From Marinobacter sp. F3R08 (GTDB lineage: Bacteria > Pseudomonadota > Gammaproteobacteria > Pseudomonadales > Oleiphilaceae): a DNA stretch of 64,000 bases. Made by a program: the position numbers and the translations under genes. The notes below the pieces were generated by a model, which saw only the letters and a program-made list of their open reading frames with translations, ran no database searches and was not told the DNA's origin. Location: assembly GCF_018860425.1 (NCBI RefSeq), contig NZ_JAHKPI010000024.1, forward strand, positions 25,788 through 89,787. Reading direction: 5' to 3'. Shown here one piece after another: positions 21,846-32,476 of this stretch (position 1 is the first letter of the stretch; every line of letters starts with the position of its first letter).

Positions 21846-23876
21846 TTACATGACTCGCATGCCAGGCGTCGCGCCAGAGTCCGGGGACAGGATGAAGATA
21901 TCCTCGCCGCCGGGGCCCGCTGCCAGAACCATGCCCTCGGACAGCCCGAACTTCATTTTACGGGGCTTGAGGTTGGCGACCATGACGGTCAGACGACCTT
22001 CAAGATCTTCCGGCTTGTAGGCTGACTTGATACCAGCAAACACGTTGCGCTCGCCATGCCCTACGTCAAGGGTGAGGCGAAGAAGTTTGTCGGCGCCTTC
22101 CACGTGTTCGGCTTTGACAATTTTAACGACACGAAGATCTACTTTCGCAAAATCGCCAAATTCTATTTCATCCGCGACAGGTTCAAGATTGGCCGCAGGT
22201 GCTGGCTTGCCGGTCGCCGCAGGCAGTTCTTCCTTGGAGGCGTCCAGCATTTTCTCGATCTGGGCCATATCGACCCGGCTCATCAGCGGCTTGAATTTGT
22301 TGATGGCGTGGTTTTCCAGGCGCTCGCTGCGATTGTTCCAGTCCAGCGTCGCATTCAGGAACGCCTCGGAGGCCTTGGCGGTTTCCGGAAGTACCGGCGC
22401 CAGGTAAGTCATCAGCAGATGGAACATGTTGATGGCGTTGGTACAGATGGCCTGAAGGTTCTCATCCTGGCCTTCCTGTTTGGCGATGACCCAGGGCTGC
22501 TCGTCGTTGACATACTGGTTGGCTATGTCTGCCAACTCCATGATCCGGCGCATTGCGCGGCCAAACTCACGGGCCTCGTAGAAGTCCTCGATCTGCTTCC
22601 CGGCTTCGATGAATTCTTTCAGTTTGCCATGCTCGGTAACCTGACCGAGCTGACCATCGAAGCGCTTGGTGATGAAACCGGCACTGCGGCTGGCAATGTT
22701 GACCACCTTGCCCACCAGATCCGAATTCACCCGGGCGGAAAAGTCTTCCAGGTTCAGGTCCATGTCATCCACGCTACCGGTCAGCTTGGCAGCAAAGTAA
22801 TAGCGCAGGTATTCCGGGTTCAGATGATCCAGATAGGTCCGGGCCATGATAAAGGTGCCACGGGACTTGGACATTTTCTTGCCGTTGACGGTCACAAATC
22901 CGTGCGCCCAGACGGCCGTTGGTGTGCGGAAACCGGCATCGTGCAGCATGGACGGCCAGAACAGCGCGTGGAAGTTGATGATGTCCTTGCCGATGAAGTG
23001 GTACACCTCAGCGGTGGAGTCGGCCTTCCAGAAATGCTCGAAATCGATGCCTTCCCGATTGCACAGGTTCTTGAAGCTGGCCAGGTAGCCAATAGGGGCA
23101 TCCAGCCAGACGTAGAAGTATTTGCCCGGTGCGTCTGGAATCTCAAAACCGAAGTAAGGGGCATCACGACTGATATCCCACTCCTGCAGCCCGGCATCGA
23201 GCCACTCGGCCAGTTTGTTGGCTACCTGGGGCTGGAGTGTGCCGCTGCGAGTCCACTTGGTGAGGAAATCGGAAAAGTCGGGCAGTTTGAAGAAATAGTG
23301 CTCGGACTCTTTCTCGACAGGGGTGGCCCCGGAAACCGCAGACCGCGGATTGATCAGCTCGGCTGGCGTGTAGGTAGCGCCACAGGCTTCGCAGTTATCA
23401 CCGTACTGATCCTCGGTTTTGCATTTCGGACAGGTGCCCTTGATAAACCGGTCCGCCAGGAACATGTTTTTTTCCGGGTCGTAGAACTGGGTAATCTTGC
23501 GCGTGGCAATGTGCCCGTTTTCCTGCAACTGGCGGTAGATGTATTCCGAGAACTGCTGGTTTTCTTCGGAGTGAGTGGTGTAGTAGTTGTCGAAGCGGAT
23601 ATGGAACCCGGCGAAGTCTTCCTGGTGCTCTTCCCGGATCCGGTCAATAAGCTGCTCCGAGGTTATACCTTCCCTCTCGGCCCGAAGCATAATTGCGGTA
23701 CCGTGGGCATCATCGGCGCAAACGTAGTAACAGTTCTGGCCACGCATTTTCTGGTAGCGCACCCAGATATCGGTCTGAATGTATTCCAGCAGATGTCCCA
23801 GATGGATAGGGCCGTTGGCGTATGGCAGGGCGCTGGTAACCAGAATATCGCGCTGTTGCTTACTCGCTTGCGTCAT
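21846..23876 (-). CDS. metG: Methionyl-tRNA synthetase
   Basis: MetG charges initiator and elongator tRNA-Met. The 676-residue class I enzyme has the HIGH motif in [13 protein letters not shown], the connective-peptide zinc knuckle [22 protein letters not shown] in [10 protein letters not shown], and a C-terminal EMAP/Trbp-like tRNA-binding domain (about residues 573-676, [26 protein letters not shown]) that also mediates dimerisation. It is divergent from apbC, with about 200 bases between the two starts. A 614-codon open frame on the opposite strand is a coding-bias shadow. Confidence 0.97.
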   Translation of the reverse strand: MTQASKQQRDILVTSALPYANGPIHLGHLLEYIQTDIWVRYQKMRGQNCYYVCADDAHGTAIMLRAEREGITSEQLIDRIREEHQEDFAGFHIRFDNYYTTHSEENQQFSEYIYRQLQENGHIATRKITQFYDPEKNMFLADRFIKGTCPKCKTEDQYGDNCEACGATYTPAELINPRSAVSGATPVEKESEHYFFKLPDFSDFLTKWTRSGTLQPQVANKLAEWLDAGLQEWDISRDAPYFGFEIPDAPGKYFYVWLDAPIGYLASFKNLCNREGIDFEHFWKADSTAEVYHFIGKDIINFHALFWPSMLHDAGFRTPTAVWAHGFVTVNGKKMSKSRGTFIMARTYLDHLNPEYLRYYFAAKLTGSVDDMDLNLEDFSARVNSDLVGKVVNIASRSAGFITKRFDGQLGQVTEHGKLKEFIEAGKQIEDFYEAREFGRAMRRIMELADIANQYVNDEQPWVIAKQEGQDENLQAICTNAINMFHLLMTYLAPVLPETAKASEAFLNATLDWNNRSERLENHAINKFKPLMSRVDMAQIEKMLDASKEELPAATGKPAPAANLEPVADEIEFGDFAKVDLRVVKIVKAEHVEGADKLLRLTLDVGHGERNVFAGIKSAYKPEDLEGRLTVMVANLKPRKMKFGLSEGMVLAAGPGGEDIFILSPDSGATPGMRVM

Positions 23877-24074
23877 GGTGATGTCCGAACCTTATGTTGA
23901 TACGGGTTGGAAAGACTGAACGGGGTTCTGGCTGCCTTCGGAATTGAATGCGCCAGGTAATGACCCCATATGGTCAGAAACGGGCACAGATGATACCTTC
24001 CGAGCAGATAATTTTCACCCGAATCACCTGCTTCCGTGCTTAAAATCGAGCATGAGCTTATTCCGGAGAACCCG

Positions 24075-25175
24075 ATGACACAGATTTCAGAGCAGGCCTT
24101 GCGGGCGGCAGTTCGCGAGTACCGCGATCCGTACCTCAACAAGGACCTCTACGAGCTGGGTGCTGTAAAATCCCTGAATGCCGACGACAATGGAAACGTA
24201 ACCCTTATGGTTGAGCTTCCGTATCCCTCGAAAGGCATTGCGGGCGCCCTGAAACAGTTGGTGGGCAACGCTTTGGAGAATGTCGAGGGTGTGGCGCGCG
24301 TCGACGTCCATGTCGGCCAGAAGGTTCACTCCTACAAGGTCCAGAAAGACCTGCCTTCGGTGCCTGGCGTGAAAAACATCATTGCCGTCGCGTCCGGCAA
24401 GGGTGGCGTTGGCAAATCCACCACCGCCGTCAACCTTGCCCTGGCGCTCCAGGCTGAGGGCGCCCGGGTCGGTATCCTTGACGCCGATATTTACGGCCCG
24501 AGTATCGGCATGATGCTTGGTGTGCCCGAGGGCAAGCGCCCGGACACCCGTGAGAACAAATACTTTGTTCCCATGGATGCCCACGGCCTGCAGGCCAATT
24601 CCATGGCCTTCGTTGTTACAGAGAAAACCCCCATGGTTTGGCGCGGCCCCATGGTCAGCGGCGCCGTGATGCAATTGCTGCAACAGACCCTCTGGAACGA
24701 GCTCGATTACCTCATCGTCGACATGCCTCCGGGTACCGGCGATATCCAGCTCACCCTGGCCCAGAAAGTCCCGGTCACGGGTGCCGTTATCGTCACGACA
24801 CCCCAGGACATTGCGTTGCTGGACGGTAAAAAGGGCATAGAAATGTTCCGGAAGGTCGACATCCCTGTACTGGGTGTGGTCGAAAATATGAGTGTCCACA
24901 TCTGCAGCAACTGCGGCCATGAAGAACCGCTTTTCGGCCATGGCGGCGGCGAAAGAATTGCCGAGGAATACGACACCACACTTCTCGGGCAATTACCGTT
25001 GCACATGACCATCCGCGAACAGACCGATGGCGGCACACCCTCGGTGATCGCTGAGCCGGACTCTGAAGTGGCCCGCCGTTATCGAGATATCGCCAGAAGG
25101 GTAGGGGCTGAACTCTCGACCCGCGAGCGGAACCTTTCCGGTTCTATCTCAAGTGTTTCGGTGACGGAGCACTGA
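24075..25175 (+). CDS. apbC: Iron-sulfur cluster carrier ATPase ApbC/Mrp
   Basis: This Mrp/NBP35-family P-loop protein binds and transfers iron-sulfur clusters to apoproteins. The start is ATG 24075, preceded by GGAG at 8 bases, giving 366 residues; the frame is open 13 codons further upstream. The N-terminal MIP18/DUF59 domain (about residues 5-80) is followed by the deviant Walker A VASGKGGVGKSTTAVNLA, the switch motif DADIYGPSIGMMLG, and MPPGTGDIQLTLAQ. The cluster-binding CxxC is in HICSNCGHEEPLFG. The metG-apbC divergent pair and the dcd gene downstream are a conserved gammaproteobacterial arrangement. Confidence 0.95.
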   Translation: MTQISEQALRAAVREYRDPYLNKDLYELGAVKSLNADDNGNVTLMVELPYPSKGIAGALKQLVGNALENVEGVARVDVHVGQKVHSYKVQKDLPSVPGVKNIIAVASGKGGVGKSTTAVNLALALQAEGARVGILDADIYGPSIGMMLGVPEGKRPDTRENKYFVPMDAHGLQANSMAFVVTEKTPMVWRGPMVSGAVMQLLQQTLWNELDYLIVDMPPGTGDIQLTLAQKVPVTGAVIVTTPQDIALLDGKKGIEMFRKVDIPVLGVVENMSVHICSNCGHEEPLFGHGGGERIAEEYDTTLLGQLPLHMTIREQTDGGTPSVIAEPDSEVARRYRDIARRVGAELSTRERNLSGSISSVSVTEH

Positions 25176-25338
25176 AAACGGATTAAGGAGGCGAAGTCCC
25201 GGGTGGTCGATTCGCGGCTTTTCCTGTGACTGTAGCCTCCGCGCTAAACGAGATAAGTAAGCGGCTGAAGCTTCGACAGACCCTCAGCGAACAGGTAAAC
25301 TACGCCCCAATTTTCCCAGTGAATACGAGACTTCGCCA

Positions 25339-25905
25339 ATGAGCATCAAATCCGACAAGTGGATTCGCCGGATGTCCGAACAACACGGCATGATCGAACC
25401 CTACGAAAGCGGGCAGGTTCGTGAAACCGAAAAAGGCCGCGTGATCTCCTACGGCACCTCCAGCTATGGCTACGACGTACGCTGCAGCAACGAATTCAAA
25501 ATCTTCACCAACGTCCACTCCGCAACCGTGGATCCGAAGAATTTCGACGAAAACAGCTTCGTTAACTATACCGGCGACGTTTGTATCATTCCGCCGAACT
25601 CCTTTGCGCTGGCCCGCACGGTCGAGTATTTCCGTATCCCGCGAAGCGTCCTGACTATCTGCTTGGGCAAATCCACCTATGCCCGCTGTGGCATTATTGT
25701 CAACGTCACACCGCTTGAGCCGGAATGGGAAGGTCAGGTCACTCTGGAATTCTCCAATACCACCAACCTTCCGGCTAAAATCTACGCGAATGAAGGCGTT
25801 GCCCAGATGCTGTTTTTCGAATCCGATGAGATCTGCGAGACCAGCTACAAAGACCGGGGTGGCAAATATCTCGGCCAGACCGGCGTGACTCTGCCCAGAA
25901 CATGA
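25339..25905 (+). CDS. dcd: dCTP deaminase
   Basis: Dcd deaminates dCTP to dUTP, the main route to dUMP for thymidylate synthesis in gammaproteobacteria. The 188-residue trimeric dUTPase-fold protein carries [68 protein letters not shown] (with the catalytic glutamate in TPLEPEWEG), and the C-terminal lid [20 protein letters not shown]. It overlaps the following YjaG gene by four bases (ATGA). A 9-base inverted repeat pairs the site next to the dcd start with a site at the other end of the apbC-dcd gap. Confidence 0.97.
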   Translation: MSIKSDKWIRRMSEQHGMIEPYESGQVRETEKGRVISYGTSSYGYDVRCSNEFKIFTNVHSATVDPKNFDENSFVNYTGDVCIIPPNSFALARTVEYFRIPRSVLTICLGKSTYARCGIIVNVTPLEPEWEGQVTLEFSNTTNLPAKIYANEGVAQMLFFESDEICETSYKDRGGKYLGQTGVTLPRT

Positions 25906-26501
25906 ACGCCAATCAATTTCTGAAGGCCGTTTCACAACTGCAGGGCTGGCGCGAGTGCGCCTTTCTGCTTGCACTGGCTGAGCGCTCCTTTCCTAACTAT
26001 GCTCTGTTTGCGGACGCCATGGGGCTGAAAACCGGCGCGAAGATGCGCCAGCTTCTGGATCTGGGCTGGGAGTTGCTGCAGAAAGACGTTTCTGAATCCG
26101 CAATTCCGCAGCTGCTGGCAAAACTGGAGAGTCTGTCCCCCGACGTCGAAGCCTACGACGCCTACGGCGTTTATCCGGCGTTCGACTTCTGTCAGCTTCT
26201 GGAACAGGCCTTGTTGAATCGCCTGAATCCGGCCAAACACAGGGCCACGGACGCTTCACAGATGGCGACAGCGACGGTCATGAATTTTATAGAGCTGTCC
26301 GAGGGCGAGGAGCTTGATGAAGACGAGCTGGTTCGCCTGCTTGATCAGCATCCATTGATGAAAGAAGAAAAGACCTTCCAGCGGGATCTGGTCCTGGCCC
26401 TCAAGCGGCAACGCACGCCAACCGGCCAGTTTGTTGTTCGGTTGCAAGAGGATGCGGCCAATGAAGGCGTCAGCAACCTTGGTATTTCGCTCAACGAGTA
26501 A
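25902..26501 (+). CDS. YjaG/DUF416 family protein
   Basis: This 199-residue cytoplasmic protein is predicted to be all-helical. It matches the DUF416/YjaG family by its opening [30 protein letters not shown] and by the acidic segment [26 protein letters not shown] followed by [12 protein letters not shown]. The family's biochemical function is not established. The start overlaps the dcd stop, so it is translated from the same message, and avtA begins 74 bases downstream. Confidence 0.82.
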   Translation: MNANQFLKAVSQLQGWRECAFLLALAERSFPNYALFADAMGLKTGAKMRQLLDLGWELLQKDVSESAIPQLLAKLESLSPDVEAYDAYGVYPAFDFCQLLEQALLNRLNPAKHRATDASQMATATVMNFIELSEGEELDEDELVRLLDQHPLMKEEKTFQRDLVLALKRQRTPTGQFVVRLQEDAANEGVSNLGISLNE

Positions 26502-26575
26502 AGCCAGGCGCCCGAACAGGTTACACTTTCGCCACTACCCGTTTCCATTACACCAGGTTAGATGGATTTTACCCC

Positions 26576-27859
26576 ATGAAACTCTCTGCTTTTGGCCGCA
26601 AGTTCACCGCTGATGCCGGTATCACATCGCTCATGGATGATCTGGGAAATGCCATGGCATCCGGGGATGACATGATCATGATGGGGGGCGGGAATCCCGG
26701 CCATATTCCAGAAATCCAGCAGCGGGTGCAGGAAATTCTGGGTGATATGAGCCGCAGTGAAGGTGATGTTCGCCGGCTGGTGGGGGTATACGATCCGCCC
26801 CAGGGTGAAAAACAGTTCATTGCCTCGCTGGCTGAACTGCTTAACCGGGAGTACGGCTGGGGGCTGAAGCCCGAGAACATCGCCCTCACCAATGGCAGTC
26901 AGGCGGCATTTTTCATGCTGTTTAACATGTTTGGCGGCGATTACGGCGAGGGCCACCGAAAGCACATCCTGTTGCCGTTGGCTCCGGAGTATATCGGTTA
27001 CGCCGACGCAGGCATCGAGCCGGGCCTGTTCCGTGCAGTTCAGCCAGATATCTCGTTCACCGACGCTCATGAATTCAAATATCGGGTCGACTTTGATGCG
27101 GTCGAGGTGACAGGCGAGACGGGTGCTATTTGCGTGTCCCGGCCCACCAATCCGACGGGCAATGTCGTTACCGATGAGGAGCTGGCCCGACTGGAAGGGC
27201 TGGCCCGTGATCATGATGTGCCTCTGATTGTCGATGGTGCCTACGGCACGCCGTTCCCAAGCCTGCTGTTTGTAGAGGCAACGCCAACCTGGAACGAACA
27301 GATTATCCTTTGCCTGAGCCTCTCCAAACTGGGGTTGCCGGCGGCGCGCACTGGTATCGTGATTGCATCAGAGCCGATCATCAAGGCGCTCTCTGGAATC
27401 AACGCAATCATGAATCTGGCAACGGGCAGTTTTGGGGCCATGCTCGCGGAGCCGCTGGTTCGTTCTGGCGAAATTCTGTCATTGAGCAGGGATGTGGTGT
27501 GCCCCTTCTATAAAGCCAAGATGCAGCGGGCGGTGGCCGCTTTCCGGGAGGCTATGGGAGAAGACAGTTGCCGCTGGTATGTCCATAAGCCTGAGGGTGC
27601 GATGTTCCTTTGGCTGTGGTTTCCGGATCTGCCGATTTCCAGCCTGGAATTGTATCAACGGCTGAAAAACCGGGGCGTTCTGGTGGTGTCCGGGCACTAT
27701 TTCTTCCCCGGATTGCCCGAGGACGACTGGAGGCATCGGCAGGAGTGTCTGCGTGTCACCTATTCCCAGGACGATGACCGTGTTGCGGAAGGTCTTCGGA
27801 TCATCGCTGATGAGGTCAAAGTGGTCTGGCGTGAGGCGGGACTAGCAATCAGCGATTGA
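26576..27859 (+). CDS. avtA: Valine--pyruvate aminotransferase
   Basis: AvtA is a PLP-dependent class I/II aminotransferase that exchanges amino groups between valine/2-oxoisovalerate and alanine/pyruvate. The 427-residue protein opens KLSAFGRKFTADAGITSLMDDLGNAM, then MMGGGNPGHIPEIQ. The PLP lysine lies in LSLSKLGLPAARTGIV; the substrate-carboxylate arginine is in the C-terminal RQECLRVTYSQ. SRPTNPTGNVVTDEE is the PLP aspartate/asparagine region. Its 3' end overlaps the convergent DUF3108 gene by 11 bases. An AvtA-like kynurenine/valine paralogue cannot be excluded. Confidence 0.88.
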   Translation: MKLSAFGRKFTADAGITSLMDDLGNAMASGDDMIMMGGGNPGHIPEIQQRVQEILGDMSRSEGDVRRLVGVYDPPQGEKQFIASLAELLNREYGWGLKPENIALTNGSQAAFFMLFNMFGGDYGEGHRKHILLPLAPEYIGYADAGIEPGLFRAVQPDISFTDAHEFKYRVDFDAVEVTGETGAICVSRPTNPTGNVVTDEELARLEGLARDHDVPLIVDGAYGTPFPSLLFVEATPTWNEQIILCLSLSKLGLPAARTGIVIASEPIIKALSGINAIMNLATGSFGAMLAEPLVRSGEILSLSRDVVCPFYKAKMQRAVAAFREAMGEDSCRWYVHKPEGAMFLWLWFPDLPISSLELYQRLKNRGVLVVSGHYFFPGLPEDDWRHRQECLRVTYSQDDDRVAEGLRIIADEVKVVWREAGLAISD

Positions 27860-28583
27860 TTTCCGCTTCCTCGAGCTTCAGTTCATAGGTGCTGCCATCC
27901 GGTTCTACCTGTTTGAGGCGGACAAGCAGGTAATCCTGCTCCGGTGAGAACCACATCAGGGTCTGACGTTTCGCATCTTCCCGAATCTTTTCGGCCTTGA
28001 GGGTGGCGGTCTGTTTGCTGCCGGTGTTCATGTTTTCACCATCAATAACCGCAAAGCGATCGGTATCAATGGATCGTCCGTCGAGGACTCTGTAGGTCAT
28101 CTCGCGTTTACCGCGCTTGATGTCCTGGTGCAGCTGAAGCTGATACCCCAGCGGGTCCAGTAATCCTTCCTCTATTTCCAGCTCAAAGGGTTGGCCTTTG
28201 TACTCACCGGTTGCGATGCCGGCGGACCAGTCAAAGTCGATGGCGCTATTGCGATCGGTCACCAGAAAGCCGGACAGACGATACCTGTACCTCATCGGTA
28301 TTACCTGACCGTCTTCCCAGCGAAAGATCAGCGATTCGTCGATATCGACAATAAAGGAATCGACATCCGTGCGGTATAACCAGATGTCGTTTCCCTGAGC
28401 GGTGAGGATGCGTTTCGCCGAGCCATTGAGGGAAATGCCCTTTTCCATGGCAGCGGTATAGCTGGCCTCAAAAGGGATAAGCTCTGCGCCGGGCTGAGCA
28501 TGCACGGTGACCGGCGCGGCAAGGGTGCCGACACCGATCAGCAAAGCTGCGAAGCCACTTTTGGACATCAGTTGTGAGAGCAT
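27849..28583 (-). CDS. Exported DUF3108 domain protein
   Basis: The product is a 244-residue secreted or periplasmic protein. The signal peptide ends near VTVHAQ (about residue 29 from ATG 28583). The mature part, beginning LIPFEASYTAAMEKGISLNGSAKRILTAQG, fits the DUF3108 beta-sandwich family, whose members look lipid-carrier or LolA-like in fold; no function is known. A TTG six codons upstream is an alternative start. It follows purN on the same strand after a 90-base gap and converges on avtA, with the two coding ends overlapping. Confidence 0.8.
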   Translation of the reverse strand: MLSQLMSKSGFAALLIGVGTLAAPVTVHAQPGAELIPFEASYTAAMEKGISLNGSAKRILTAQGNDIWLYRTDVDSFIVDIDESLIFRWEDGQVIPMRYRYRLSGFLVTDRNSAIDFDWSAGIATGEYKGQPFELEIEEGLLDPLGYQLQLHQDIKRGKREMTYRVLDGRSIDTDRFAVIDGENMNTGSKQTATLKAEKIREDAKRQTLMWFSPEQDYLLVRLKQVEPDGSTYELKLEEAEINR

Positions 28584-28673
28584 TGTGTTAAGTCCAAACA
28601 ATTACCGTCATCAATAGCGACAGTGTAGCTGCCGGGACAAGACGCCGGGATGACATTTCGTTCAGGCGAGCAC

Positions 28674-29336
28674 TCAGCTTTCGGGGAGATGCATTGGCGC
28701 GTTCAGGGGCTGGCCGTCGAACATCACGTAATCACTGCCCAGCTGAATCCTGCCTTCACAACACCAGCGCACAACGATTGGATAAAGGATGTGCTCCTTA
28801 GCCTGAACTTTTTCAGCGAGGCTTTCGGGGGTGTCGTCTGGTGCAACAGACACCTGTGCCTGTGCAATGACCGGCCCGCCATCCAGCTCCTCGGTAACGA
28901 AGTGAATGGATACGCCATGGACGGTATCGCCGGCCTCCAGTGCCCGGCGGTGCGTGTTCAATCCGGTATATTTCGGCAGCAGCGACGGGTGAATGTTCAG
29001 CATCTTGCCCCGGAAGGCCCGGACAAAATCGGTGGTCAGGATTCGCATGAACCCTGCCAGCACGATCAGGTCGGGGTTATAGCGGAGGATGTCCGCCATC
29101 AGGGAAGCATCAAACTCTTCCCGGGACTGGAAGTTCTTGTGATTGACCACAAAGGTTTCGATGTTGGCCTGTGCTGCACGCTCCAGGGCGAAGGCGTTGG
29201 GCTGGTTGCAGCCGACAGCAACAATCTGACCGGGATAATCGCGCTCCCGGCTGGCATCGATTAACGCCTGCAGATTGGTGCCGCTTCCGGAGGCGAGCAC
29301 CAGTATTTTGGGTAAAGGGGCCTGATCTGCCTTCAT
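28674..29336 (-). CDS. purN: Phosphoribosylglycinamide formyltransferase
   Basis: PurN transfers a formyl group from 10-formyl-tetrahydrofolate to GAR in purine synthesis. The 220-residue protein shows the phosphate-binding start [17 protein letters not shown], and the folate/catalytic site [31 protein letters not shown] with the catalytic Asn-His pair in NIHPS. The catalytic aspartate region is [17 protein letters not shown]. The start overlaps the purM stop by four bases, the conserved purMN pair. Confidence 0.96.
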   Translation of the reverse strand: MKADQAPLPKILVLASGSGTNLQALIDASRERDYPGQIVAVGCNQPNAFALERAAQANIETFVVNHKNFQSREEFDASLMADILRYNPDLIVLAGFMRILTTDFVRAFRGKMLNIHPSLLPKYTGLNTHRRALEAGDTVHGVSIHFVTEELDGGPVIAQAQVSVAPDDTPESLAEKVQAKEHILYPIVVRWCCEGRIQLGSDYVMFDGQPLNAPMHLPES

Positions 29337-30397
29337 ACTGACAGAAGCCCCGGTGCGTAACGAACGCTGGCATCAGCTTCTTCGCTGTCGGCGCGTTCAA
29401 TCAGCCCAACCTGCCAGGCCTCTTCGCCCAGCGCCGCGAGGGTGTCCAGGGCCAGCTCTTTCTGGTTGGCCGGTACGCAGACAATCATGCCGATTCCGCA
29501 GTTGAACGTCCGGTACATCTCTTCACTGGCAACACCGCCGTTGTCCTTGAGCCACTGGAAGACCGGGGACAGGGTCCAGCTGGCGGTATCAATGGCGGCA
29601 ACGGTTCCTTTCGGCAGCACCCTGGGAATATTCTCTGGCAGACCGCCACCGGTGATGTGGGAGAGAGCGCGAACGTCAACCTCACGAATCAGCTGAAGCA
29701 GATTCTTTACATAGATTCGCGTGGGCGCCATCAGGGCATTGGCCAGAGTGGTATCACCCACCGGCTGGTTCAGGTCGGCGTTGCTCACCTCAAGAATCTT
29801 GCGAATCAGGGAATAACCGTTGGAGTGGGGGCCGGAGGATCCGAGTGCGATCAGCACATCACCGGCCTGTGTCCGGCTGCCGTCGATGATTTCACTGCGT
29901 TCGGCAACGCCGACACAGAAACCTGCCAGATCGTAGTCGTCGCCTTCATACATTCCGGGCATTTCGGCGGTTTCTCCGCCCACCAGTGCGCATCCGGCTT
30001 GTTCGCAACCTGCTCCGATTCCGGTGACAACCTGAGCCGCAACGTCAACGTTGAGCTTGCCGGTGGCGTAGTAGTCCAGGAAAAAGAGTGGTTCAGCGCC
30101 GCCAACGACCAGGTCGTTCACGCACATGGCAACCAGATCAATCCCGATGCTGTCATGTTTGTCCAGTTGCATGGCCAGCCTGAGCTTGGTGCCCACGCCA
30201 TCGGTGCCGGAAACCAGCACCGGCTCATTATACCCGGCGGGAATCGAGACCATGGCGCCGAAGCCCCCGAGACCTCCAAGTACCTCGGGGCGGCGGGTGC
30301 GCGCAGCGGTGTTCTTGATTCGGCTGACAAGTTCATTGCCTGCATCGATATCGACGCCAGCATCGCGGTAGGTCAGGGAGGGCTTCTGTTCGCTCAT
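29333..30397 (-). CDS. purM: Phosphoribosylformylglycinamidine cyclo-ligase (AIR synthetase)
   Basis: PurM uses ATP to close the imidazole ring, converting FGAM to AIR. With ATG 30397 ([28 protein letters not shown]) it has 354 residues; the frame is open 39 codons further upstream, but that extension would overlap the promoter. Signatures include [51 protein letters not shown] and the late [16 protein letters not shown]. It is divergent from the DUF2066 operon and is followed at once by purN. Confidence 0.97.
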   Translation of the reverse strand: MSEQKPSLTYRDAGVDIDAGNELVSRIKNTAARTRRPEVLGGLGGFGAMVSIPAGYNEPVLVSGTDGVGTKLRLAMQLDKHDSIGIDLVAMCVNDLVVGGAEPLFFLDYYATGKLNVDVAAQVVTGIGAGCEQAGCALVGGETAEMPGMYEGDDYDLAGFCVGVAERSEIIDGSRTQAGDVLIALGSSGPHSNGYSLIRKILEVSNADLNQPVGDTTLANALMAPTRIYVKNLLQLIREVDVRALSHITGGGLPENIPRVLPKGTVAAIDTASWTLSPVFQWLKDNGGVASEEMYRTFNCGIGMIVCVPANQKELALDTLAALGEEAWQVGLIERADSEEADASVRYAPGLLSV

Positions 30398-30434
30398 GGT
30401 GTACTTAACCGTTGGCCAGTGGGTCAGGCCGCGG

Positions 30435-30463
30435 ATTTTAACAGGTGCGGTGTGGTGCTCCAA
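30435..30463 (-). promoter_or_regulatory. Candidate purMN promoter
   Basis: On the minus strand TTGGAG (30463-30458) and TAAAAT (30440-30435) are separated by exactly 17 bases. The expected start of transcription falls about 30 bases before the purM ATG. This is the best sigma-70-like match I found in the window. Confidence 0.6.
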
Positions 30464-30556
30464 CTGTATATTGCTTTTCCGAAATTCGGGGCCGCTACTC
30501 ACGCCCTGGGGCATGGTGTATCCTATGCGCCATTAATGCGAACTCCAGGGTGTTTC

Positions 30557-31894
30557 ATGTCAGTATCAGGACAAAAGCCGGCGCGCAGGTCCGTATCCGT
30601 AACGTGGGTCCTTGCGTTATTTTCCTTTCTGCTGGTCGGGTTCTCCGCTCAGGTAACTGCGGTCACAGTCTCTGGTCTGTATACGGCAAGAGTTCCGGTT
30701 GAAGGATCCTCATCGCGTCAGCTTACCCAGGGTTATGCGAGTGGTCTTAGCCAGGTGCTTGTCCGGGTTTCCGGCACCCGCGATGTGCTTGCCATGGACG
30801 GTGTTGATGCGCTGTTGTCCGATGCCGAGTCGCTACTGCTTTCCTATCAGGTTGCCCGGTCAGCCTCCGGACAGAGTGTTCTTGATATGTCCTTCGGGGC
30901 GGTGGGTGTGAATCGTGCTCTGGCCTCGATCGACGCACCTGTATGGGGAGCCAACAGACCGCTTACACTGGCCTGGATTGCTGCCGAGGACAGAGGGGCG
31001 AGAACGCTTGTCACCAGATCTGCATCAGGGAGCGAATTGAATGCCTCTGGTCGTTGGCAGGCTGCGTTTGATGAGGCCGCCCGCAAGCGGGGTTTGCCTG
31101 TGGCGCTCCCGCCGTCCGGTCTTGCTTCGGATCGGGAGTTGCTCTCGGATATCTGGGGCCAGTTTATTGATCGGGTGAAATCTGCCTCTGATGATCTGGA
31201 TCATGATGTCCTGGCGTTGGTACGGGTTAGTCGCTCCGGTGGGCAATGGCGTGCCGGGTGGGTATTTGATGGTATGGCCATGGATGCCGGGGAAGAGTCG
31301 GTAACCGCCCAGAGTCCGGAGGCGTTGGCGGAGGCGATGATCAATCGCTGGGCCGAAATGTACGCCAGCAGATACGCTGTTGCCGCCTCGGAGGTAGGTG
31401 AATCCCCCCAGGTGGATATCGTCTTGAGTGGTGTCACGTCACTGGAAGACTATGCCGGGGCGAATAAAGTTCTGGAGGGACTGATCCCCGTTGTTAGTGT
31501 AGGTGCCCACCGGGTGCGTGATGAACAGCTTACTCTGCGGGTCGCTTTTTCCGGCGAGCTGGATCAGCTTCGTGAGTATATTGCACTTGATCCGCGCTTT
31601 GTGCCCATGGAATCCGGCGTTTCGGCCGAGCCCGCAAGTACTGCTGGCCTGGCAACGGATCAGAGTGGGGCGTCTGCCACCAATACGGATGCCGGGCCTG
31701 AGGGTAATGAGACCCGAGCACAGGAGCCGGGCGAGCAAACCGCCTCTGGCGTGTCCGGAGATGGGTCCGTTCTGACCTATCAGCCGGTGCCTGTCGATGA
31801 GGAGGAGGCGAGGGAAGCGTTCGAATCCCTCTACCAGGTCCTGTATTATCGTTGGCAACCGTCTTCTGTCATCGGGAGCGATGGCGGCGAATAA
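30557..31894 (+). CDS. Exported/membrane-anchored DUF2066 protein
   Basis: The product is a 445-residue protein with an N-terminal signal or anchor helix (about residues 16-35, WVLALFSFLLVGFSAQVTAVTV). The envelope domain begins SGLYTARVPVEGSSSRQLTQGYASGLSQVLVRVSGTRDVL, the DUF2066 family signature. A low-complexity Glu/Ser/Ala/Gly linker (around residues 360-410) precedes the C-terminus, which ends with a short FESLYQVLYYRWQ element. Function is unknown. ATG 30557 is chosen because CCAGGG lies 6 bases upstream; an in-frame ATG at 30536 and a very long open frame upstream (antisense to purM) are not favoured. It heads the DUF2066-phosphatidyltransferase-hda group. Confidence 0.8.
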   Translation: MSVSGQKPARRSVSVTWVLALFSFLLVGFSAQVTAVTVSGLYTARVPVEGSSSRQLTQGYASGLSQVLVRVSGTRDVLAMDGVDALLSDAESLLLSYQVARSASGQSVLDMSFGAVGVNRALASIDAPVWGANRPLTLAWIAAEDRGARTLVTRSASGSELNASGRWQAAFDEAARKRGLPVALPPSGLASDRELLSDIWGQFIDRVKSASDDLDHDVLALVRVSRSGGQWRAGWVFDGMAMDAGEESVTAQSPEALAEAMINRWAEMYASRYAVAASEVGESPQVDIVLSGVTSLEDYAGANKVLEGLIPVVSVGAHRVRDEQLTLRVAFSGELDQLREYIALDPRFVPMESGVSAEPASTAGLATDQSGASATNTDAGPEGNETRAQEPGEQTASGVSGDGSVLTYQPVPVDEEEAREAFESLYQVLYYRWQPSSVIGSDGGE

Positions 31895-31915
31895 GGTGTA
31901 ATCGGAGGGAGCCTG

Positions 31916-32476
31916 TTGAATTTGCACCGCTGGCGCTGGATTCCCAATGCCCTGACGTTCGTACGTATTCTCCTGATTGCTCCCTTTGCCGGAGCGCTGC
32001 TGACGGGGGATTATCGCCGGGCGTTGCTGATCTTTTTTCTGGCGGCGGGCACAGATGCCATTGACGGGTTCCTGGCCAGGCATTTCAACTGGCGTTCCCG
32101 GCTTGGGGCAATTGCGGACCCGCTGGCCGACAAGGCTCTGCTCATTACGGCCTACCTGATGCTGACCATCACTGCCATTTTGCCGTTTTGGCTATTTTTA
32201 CTGGTTCTCGGGCGAGATCTGCTGATAGTGGTGGGCGCATTGGCGTATCACTACATGATTGGTCGCTACGACATGGCGCCAAGTATTCCCGGAAAGCTCA
32301 ACACACTTATTCAGATACTTGTCGTCCTGGCTATTATCGTGTTTCTCGCAGATTTACCGATGCAACCGTGGGTGGTGGAGGCCGGAACCGTATTGGTTGC
32401 TGTCTCGACTGTTTTCAGTGGTGCCCACTATCTGTGTGTTTGGGGGCTGCGTGCCTGGAGGACGACCCGGTCATGA
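31916..32476 (+). CDS. CDP-alcohol phosphatidyltransferase family protein
   Basis: This is a 186-residue membrane enzyme of the CDP-alcohol phosphatidyltransferase family. It carries the complete signature DX2DGX2ARX8GX3DX3D in DAIDGFLAR...LGAIADPLADK (about residues 48-70), which coordinates two metals and the CDP group. About five or six helices are visible. The size and sequence resemble PgsA (phosphatidylglycerophosphate synthase), but PgsA is usually encoded beside uvrC in gammaproteobacteria, so this may be a paralogue and the acceptor alcohol is uncertain. The start is TTG at 31916 with a strong GGAGGG 6 bases upstream. The stop overlaps the hda ATG. Confidence 0.88.
   Translation: MNLHRWRWIPNALTFVRILLIAPFAGALLTGDYRRALLIFFLAAGTDAIDGFLARHFNWRSRLGAIADPLADKALLITAYLMLTITAILPFWLFLLVLGRDLLIVVGALAYHYMIGRYDMAPSIPGKLNTLIQILVVLAIIVFLADLPMQPWVVEAGTVLVAVSTVFSGAHYLCVWGLRAWRTTRS

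Noticed and set aside
22056..23900. 614-codon open frame on the plus strand
   Set aside because: Antisense to metG and without any recognisable domain or ribosome-binding site.
29657..30556. 300-codon upstream extension of the DUF2066 frame
   Set aside because: It lies opposite purM and the purM promoter; the signal peptide and ribosome-binding site support the start at 30557.
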